The notes beneath the pieces were generated by a model. It was given only the letters and a program-made list of their open reading frames with translations. It made no database searches and was not told the DNA's origin. DNA of 64,000 bases from Capsicum annuum (lineage: Eukaryota; Streptophyta; Magnoliopsida; Solanales; Solanaceae). A program made the position numbers and the translations under genes. Positions 59,011-64,000 of this stretch are shown one piece after another (position 1 is the stretch's first letter; each line of letters begins with the position of its first letter). The stretch covers positions 189,662-253,661 of the forward strand of contig NW_025826215.1 in assembly GCF_002878395.1 (NCBI RefSeq), given 5' to 3'.

Positions 59011-59240
59011 TTATACCTTTGGGCCTGCATAAAGCCTTTCATTATACTTGCCAAAAGTTTGATTGTTGTGAATATATAAGTGATCAAAAGTCACTTCCTT
59101 TGTTTGATCTGCGGTATCAGTATCGCTAATATCAAGATTGTTATCGCGGTTGTTGACAGTAAAAATCATTTTCGTTTTGATTCTCTTAAACGAATTTGAT
59201 GCAAATATTGAATAACTATGCTCACCTTAATTTAAACACT
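59011..59240 (-). other. Possible exon or gene fragment of unknown identity
   Basis: An open stretch with no stop from about 59240 to the TAA at 59011-59013, with an internal ATG at 59167-59169 giving 52 residues (MIFTVNNRDNNLDISDTDTA at its start; TFDHLYIHNNQTFGKYNE later). Composition is balanced and hydrophilic, unlike surrounding AT-rich noise. It ends AAG/GTATAA, which could be a splice donor. I do not recognise the family. It is not obviously linked to the defensin-like gene upstream on the same strand (gap about 270 bp). Confidence 0.3.
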
Positions 59241-59508
59241 AAAGAAAATTTTGTCATCCTTCCATAATACATCGAGCAATCAACATATAATTTGCCAACA
59301 ACTAAATTTTTTTTTTTTTTTAATTTAAACTTTCTACGTCTTTCTTTCCAAAGTCAATATGAAATTTTTTAAAAGCTTGTTAAAGATTCGACATACGAAC
59401 TATTTAAAAGGTAATTCGCTAATTCAAAAGCAAAGGAAACGCAATAATTACACAATACGTAAAGAGAATATTATTCATGTATTCCATCAGGAAATAGCTA
59501 GTAATTCA

Positions 59509-60343
59509 TCAACGGAAATCAGTACATTTCTCGAAACAACAAAAAATGCAAAAACATGTTTGACCAATGCAATTTCCTCCACGAAGTGGCCCTTTAATAG
59601 CACCAGGTGGCTTTTCTCCGTACTGTTTGTTGCATAGGGCGTTGCAGTAATTTGAGTCACAAGGTTGGGGAACATCAAAGGGAAGGAGGCATACTCGATC
59701 TCCGCTTGTTGTAGTGATGACTACATTTGTTTTGGACAGGAAAATGAAAGCCAAAATTAAAATTGTTTTTTGTAATTAAGGTCAAATTTATAGAGACTGT
59801 ATTCATTTAGATTTTAAACTATAATTTAGGTAATATTCCATTAATAACTTGTTTATTTATATAAACAATGGAGAATACCCGGTCGTTTCATATTACTTGA
59901 CCCTTCATTCTAGAACGGTTGTTTTAATTTGCTTGTCCATTTTACGAAATTAAGAGAATCTTTTAATATTTCTATTCTTAGTATTAATTAATAACTGCAC
60001 AAAGTAATTGTAGTCAGATTTAAAGTTTCAAAATATTATTAATAAGATAGTTTAATAAAATACACCTCTAATTAATTTTTTTTCTTAAGATGTGCGACAT
60101 ATCATGAAGGCTCAAGTAATATGAAATACATGAAGTAAGAAAGTAAAGAATGACAAAACTATATGCACATTTATATGCTTACATATATACATGCTTAATG
60201 CATACTAGAACATATAAGTCTCAGAAATAATGGTGACACTACATATTCACCAATTTTCATTAACATTAGTTTATAAATTGGAGCTTACCGAAAACAATGA
60301 AGTGCGCAAATACAAAGGCAGCTACACTGATGGAGTTCTTCAT
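59509..60343 (-). CDS. Defensin-like cysteine-rich secreted peptide, two exons
   Basis: Exon 1 is 60343-60289 (55 nt: ATG plus 18 codons and one base), ending at the donor G/GTAAGC. Exon 2 is 59720-59509, after the acceptor TGTAG. The 568-nt intron is phase 1 and the frame is kept, giving 88 residues. Exon 1 and the first codons of exon 2 form a signal peptide (MKNSISVAAFVFAHFIVF, then VITTTSG), so the product is probably secreted. The mature part has ten cysteines at 29, 39, 44, 48, 69, 74, 76, 79, 80 and 84. C44-x3-C48 with C74-x-C76 is the cysteine-stabilised alpha-beta pattern, and GNCIGQTC fits a gamma core. Split of signal peptide and mature part by one intron is usual for plant defensin-like genes. 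These act in defence or reproduction signalling; the role here is not shown. No stops or frameshifts. Confidence 0.78.
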
Positions 60344-60427
60344 ATTTCCTTATCTGTTATCAGAAGAAGTTCACTAATCAAACTTTATCTAAATGAAACA
60401 CAAAAACTGATTTAATGTGGTGTGGAC

Positions 60428-60433
60428 TTTATA
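60428..60433 (-). promoter_or_regulatory. Candidate TATA box of the defensin-like gene
   Basis: TATAAA on the minus strand (CTATAAAGTCC context), 85 bp upstream of the ATG at 60343. The spacing suits a short 5' leader. Prediction from position only. Confidence 0.5.
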
Positions 60434-60499
60434 GACGAAGATCACAAAATATGGAAGAGATAGATGAGAAAAGATAAAGGCATAATACAATAAATGTGC

Positions 60500-60806
60500 G
60501 GATAAGGCACAAGTACCTTAAACTATACTCGAATTTCAGTGACACACCTAAACTTTACGAGGGCTTTACTATCCCTAAACTTATTTTTTCTCTATTTATG
60601 TACTTTTTTGCTGATGTAGCTACCAAGTAGTAGCAGAATATTTGTGTGCTCCTTTTGTGCTGACTTGACATCCACTCCAATACAAAAGGAGCACACAAAT
60701 ACAAAAAAGATGAGTTTAGGTGGGTAATAGAACCGCCATAAAGTTTAGGTGTGTCACTGAAATTTCGGATATAGTTTGGAGGAATAATTATGTCTCATCT
60801 CTAAAT
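60500..60806. mobile_element. Foldback MITE
   Basis: Left arm ~60518-60566 and right arm ~60735-60782 are inverted copies sharing TTTCAGTGACACACCTAAAC. An inner inverted pair, TTTGTGTGCTCCTTTTGT (~60640) and ACAAAAGGAGCACACAAA (~60680), makes the element nearly a full hairpin. Possible 9-bp imperfect duplication (TAAATGTGC / TAAATATGTC), which would suit a Mutator-type origin. It lies about 70 bp beyond the candidate TATA box of the defensin-like gene. No coding capacity. Confidence 0.75.
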
Positions 60807-61030
60807 ATGTCCTTTAACTTGGTTTCAAGTTTCATTTATGTCTTCCAATTTTCTGTACGTACATATAGGGACTTAAACTTGTATAAAGTTAAATAAATAA
60901 TTCTTAAATTTTTAAAGATAGGATGGTAAAAAGGATTCAAAATGTCTCCCAATATTTTTATTAATATAATTAGAGGTCTTTAAATTGCCAATTAAAATAC
61001 AAAATTTGAATAATTTGAATTTTAAAAAAT
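60807..61030. other. AT-rich intergenic sequence
   Basis: No coding similarity. Contains an ACTTGG/TTAAACTTG arrangement resembling the MITE arms but no clear ends. Confidence 0.5.
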
Positions 61031-61144
61031 CTATATTATCTCAACAACCAAACAAACCTTAATAAAAATTTATACTTCAAAATACTATAAATCTATCTCA
61101 ACAACCAAACAAACCTTAATAAAAATTTATACTTCAAAATACTT
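61031..61144. repeat. 57-bp direct tandem duplication
   Basis: Two adjacent near-identical copies (CTCAACAACCAAACAAACC as landmark at 61040 and 61097). The near-perfect match suggests a recent slippage or duplication event. Confidence 0.92.
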
Positions 61145-61204
61145 TTGGGAGCATTGGAAGAGAGACTGTTGTTTGTCATAATTGAGCGGTTTAAAATTGA
61201 TATT

Positions 61205-61440
61205 GGTTGAAAACAAGGGCGGATTTAAAGTAGTAGATGGAGGTTCCCGAAAATTCAGTAATTTTCATGTAGCTCTTGTATTTATATTAAAAAATCTAGG
61301 AAATATATAAAAATTATAAGTTGAGAATCTATAAATAAAGTATATTATTGGTCCAATGGTAAAGAAGTAGCTTACCAAAGCTTTGTAGTCCTCTTGGACT
61401 TGAGTTCTAACTTCGTCACCTACTATATTTAATTTTTATT
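61205..61440. mobile_element. Short dispersed repeat, MITE- or SINE-like
   Basis: Begins GGCGGATTTAAAGTAG and continues GGTTCCCGAAAATTCAG, a pattern I recall from abundant short repeats in Solanaceae. A TGGTCCAATGGTAAAG segment at 61350 resembles a tRNA A box, and GACTTGAGTTCTAA near 61398 weakly resembles a B box. Ends not defined. Class uncertain. Confidence 0.4.
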
Positions 61441-61729
61441 TTGCCTAATTATGGGTTGAATATAGTCCTGCCAAATTGAAAATGAATTCAAAATAGCTCT
61501 AACGCTGGTTCAAATTGGTTGAAAGTAGCCTCGATAGGTAAGGTTTCGTAAGATCAATGAGGCTTTTGATACCTCTCATGTTTTTTAAAAAATATGGGGC
61601 AGCAAAAAGAGTTTAAACTATCACTCAGTATTTTTTACGGGAAATTACATTGGATGATCCCAATAGTGAGTAGCTTTGAATTTTTGACATTTATAAGAAA
61701 AGTCTTTAAAGATTAGTTTTCCTTCATTT

Positions 61730-62290
61730 TTATTTATAGTACAAATACATTTTTACCCCTCTACACTTTAAATATTTTTAAACTTTTCATTCTCATTTGT
61801 CTCTCAACTTCTATTTTAATTTTTTTTAATCTTTTTTACCTTATCTTTTTTTTCTTGTTTTAAATCATTTGTCTCAACTTTTATTTTAATTTTACTTTTT
61901 TTTCTCTTTTTTCTTTTTTTTTGAAAACATTATTTGTTTCTTCATTTCTCTCTCTTTTTTAATTCATTGATCTCAATCTTTATTTTTTATTTTTTTATTT
62001 TTTATCATTTCTCATTTTTTTGCTTTTTTATTTTTCTCAAACTTTATTTTTATTTTTTTTCTTCTCTTGTTTGTTTTCTCAATATTGTTTTTCTTTCTTT
62101 TTTTTGGTTATTTATTCTTCTCTTTTTTCTTAACCTTTATTTTTTTCTCAATCTCCTTTTTTTCTTTTTTTCCGGTTATTTATTCTTCTCTTTTTTCTTA
62201 ACCCTTATTTTTTTCTCAATCTCTTTTTTTTCTCTATTTTGTTTGCTTTATTTGTTCTTTTTTCTCAACTTCTATTACATTTTGCTAATA
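61730..62290. repeat. Pyrimidine (T/C)-rich low-complexity tract with 68-bp tandem copies
   Basis: Strand-asymmetric TTTTTCT runs. A ~68-bp unit starting GGTTATTTATTCTTCTC is repeated at 62106 and 62174. A 132-codon frame of mostly F, L and S across it is a composition artefact. Confidence 0.9.
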
Positions 62291-62344
62291 AATAAAAAGT
62301 TGGATAATTCGCAAAGGGATCTTCTTTTTTGACATCAAAGCAAA

Positions 62345-62434
62345 TTTTAGGGCATGACTTATTGTTAGAAAATTCTATGGGATAAGTCCTGCCTCTAAGG
62401 CAAAAATTATAGAACATCTCATAAATCAAGACAC
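62345..62434. repeat. Tandem array, first copy (left of hAT insertion)
   Basis: Contains GGCATGACTTATTG, CTGCCTCTAAGGCA and ATCTCATAAATCAAGACAC in the same order as every later unit of the ~113-bp array at 63163-64000. Confidence 0.8.
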
Positions 62435-63162
62435 TAGGGGTATTCACCGGTCAGTTCAGTTTGGTTTTATGTATTATTAGTTCGGTTTATCAATTTTTGA
62501 TTTTTAAATATGCAAAACCAATAACAAACCAATAAGATATTTTCTTATCGATTTTTGGTCCTTAACGGTTTGATTTTTGGTTTAACCAATAAGAAAATAC
62601 TCATAAAATATAAATAGTAACAACTAACATAAAAAATAAAATCATAGTTACCGCCGAAATTCTACGCAATGCATTTTAGTTTACAAGAATCTTCAAACTT
62701 AAACTGAATGTTAGTTTGGAAAAAAACTAAATCCTAATTGTTGGAAGCTACTAAATGCGTCAAGCTTTGTAATATGACAATAACTGTGATTTGTATTGTG
62801 TCTTTGTAGCCCTAAATAAATTAATACTTTGTGAATCACTGTATTATGAATAAGTATATATTTATATATAGGGAGAGAGAGAGAAAGAGAAGGGGGGGGG
62901 GGGGAGAAATAGATACATACATATATACATATATACATATAAGTAATATAAATATTTATATATATAACATAAATAGGGTAACAGTAACTTAGTGTATCCT
63001 TATTGGGTTTCGGTTTAACCGATAACCCAATAAGCTAGAACCAAAATCGAACCATTTACCCAATAATTTTTTTATAAAACCAATAAAAACCATTAACCTA
63101 ATAACCCAATAGAATTTTTATTGGTTCGATTTATCGGTCGGTTCAATTTTTTCACACCCATA
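62435..63162. mobile_element. Non-autonomous hAT element, 728 bp
   Basis: Terminal inverted repeats TAGGGGTATTCAC (left) and, inverted, TATGGGTGTGAAA (right), followed by matching subterminal CGGT/GAACCGACCG motifs. Flanked by a perfect 8-bp duplication CAAGACAC at 62427-62434 and 63163-63170, the hAT hallmark. The interior has complementary TTGGTTTAACC-type words, a GA tract and a G12 run near 62892, and no transposase frame. It interrupts one unit of the tandem array. Confidence 0.88.
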
Positions 63163-64000
63163 CAAGACACAATGTGGTAGTGTCAAGTCTTTCTTATGGA
63201 GCATAACTTGTTGTTTGAAAATCCTTGAGTTAAGTCTTGCTTCTAAGGCAAGAGTTATTGAATATCTCATAAATCAAGAAACAATGTGTTAATGTCAACA
63301 CTAATCCATTGGATGTAACTTGTTCTTTTGGGAGGTTCTTGGGCTAAGTCTTGTCTAATAGAGCATCACATAAATCAAGAGACAATATGATAGTGTCATT
63401 TCTTGTCCATGGAGCGTAACTTGTCGCCTAAGTCTTGCCTCTAAGGCAAGATTTATAGAATATTCCATAAATCAAAACATGATGTGGTAGTGTCAACTCT
63501 TGCCGATGGGGCATAATTGTTGTTTGAAAGTCCTATAAATGATTTGTGCCTCTAAGGCAAAAGTTATAGAACATCTCATAAATCAAGACATAATATTGTA
63601 GTTTCAACTCTTACCAATGAAGCGTAACTTGTTATTTTGAAAATCCTTGGGTTAAGTCTTGCCTCTAAGGCAGGAGTTATAGAATATCTCATAAATTAAA
63701 ACATAATGTGGCAATGTCAACTCTTTCCCATAGTGCATAACTTGTTGTTTGAAAGCCCTTGGTTTAAGTCTTGCCTCAAAGAAAAGAGTTACAAAGAATC
63801 TCATAAATCAATACACAATGTGGTGGTGTCAACTTTTGTCTATAGGTCATAACTTATTGTTTGATGGTCCTTGGGCTGACTCGTACCTCTAGGACAAAAG
63901 TTATTAAGCATTTCATAATTAAAACACTCATTGTGTTAGTGTTGATTCCTGATCAATGTACGTAACTCATTTGAAAATTCTTGGGATAAGTCATGCCCCT
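63163..64000. repeat. Tandem repeat array, ~113-bp period, runs off the window
   Basis: TCTAAGG landmarks at 63441, 63551 and 63664 and their decayed forms near 63777 and 63889 give spacings of 110-113 bp. Each unit reads, in order, GTCAACTCTTG, GGGCATAACTTGTTGTTTGAAA, TTAAGTCTTGCCTCTAAGGCAAGAG and ATCTCATAAATCAAGACA. Each contains the small hairpin CTTGCC-TCTAA-GGCAAG. The period is not a multiple of three and all frames have stops, so it is non-coding. At least seven units are visible here, counting the partial last one. Confidence 0.9.

Noticed and set aside
59359..59637. 92-codon plus-strand frame
   Set aside because: Antisense to exon 2 of the defensin-like gene; no similarity and AT-driven composition.
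59487..59678. 63-codon minus-strand frame overlapping the defensin-like exon
   Set aside because: Alternative frame of the same DNA without cysteine pattern or signal peptide.
61340..61420. Possible tRNA gene
   Set aside because: A and B box resemblance only; no cloverleaf could be drawn. More likely part of a short dispersed repeat.
61934..62332. 132-codon plus-strand frame
   Set aside because: Almost entirely F, L, S and I from a T/C-rich low-complexity tract with tandem copies; no protein features.
1..64000. CRISPR arrays, operons, attachment sites, replication origins
   Set aside because: The window is plant nuclear DNA; the regular repeats seen are LTR modules, microsatellites and the 113-bp array.

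Overview
This is a gene-poor stretch of plant nuclear DNA. It is dominated by large Ty3/gypsy retrotransposons of the chromovirus (Tekay/Del-like) type nested inside one another. The evidence for a plant is: initiator-tRNA-Met primer sites (TGGTATCAGAGC), 5-bp target duplications, a chromodomain-like tail after integrase, hAT and Mutator transposase remnants, and a two-exon cysteine-rich defensin-like gene. The style of the LTRs and small repeats suggests Solanaceae, with pepper plausible; that is inference from memory and not a database result.

Layout. Positions 1-481 are the 3' end of a family-A LTR. 482-4294 is a degraded minus-strand gypsy element (R1) lacking integrase. A hAT transposon remnant starts near 4300 and is split at 5133/51788 by a 46.6-kb insertion (5134-51782) flanked by a perfect AGCAT duplication. 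That insertion is a family-B element in a three-LTR tandem arrangement (LTR-internal-LTR-internal-LTR). Its first LTR received a family-A element (D). The locus was then tandemly duplicated, leaving a solo LTR (6125-8695) and a fuller copy of D (10958-38284). D was itself hit by C (11572-21379, minus, a complete gag-pol element with decayed frames) in its 5' LTR and by E (21675-30678, minus, non-coding internal region) in its leader. A solo LTR of an unrelated family (G, 40731-42148) lies in the B internal region. Nearly every junction carries a readable 5-bp target duplication, so the order of events can be read from sequence alone.

Right of the nest, a minus-strand Mutator-like transposase pseudogene is split by a 3,984-bp solo LTR (F, 52664-56647, duplication CATAC). 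From about 57,260 onward the DNA is not LTR-derived. It holds an apparently intact two-exon defensin-like gene on the minus strand (60343-59509), several MITEs, short tandem duplications, a pyrimidine-rich tract, and from 62345 to the window end a tandem array of about 113 bp period. That array is interrupted by a 728-bp non-autonomous hAT element with a perfect 8-bp duplication.

No retroelement here has an intact coding region; each gag-pol set is broken by stops and frameshifts. The defensin-like gene is the only locus I would call a probable functional protein gene. I saw no operon, CRISPR, tRNA or rRNA, and no convincing new multi-gene system. The interesting material is the rearrangement history and several structured LTR modules shared between families.
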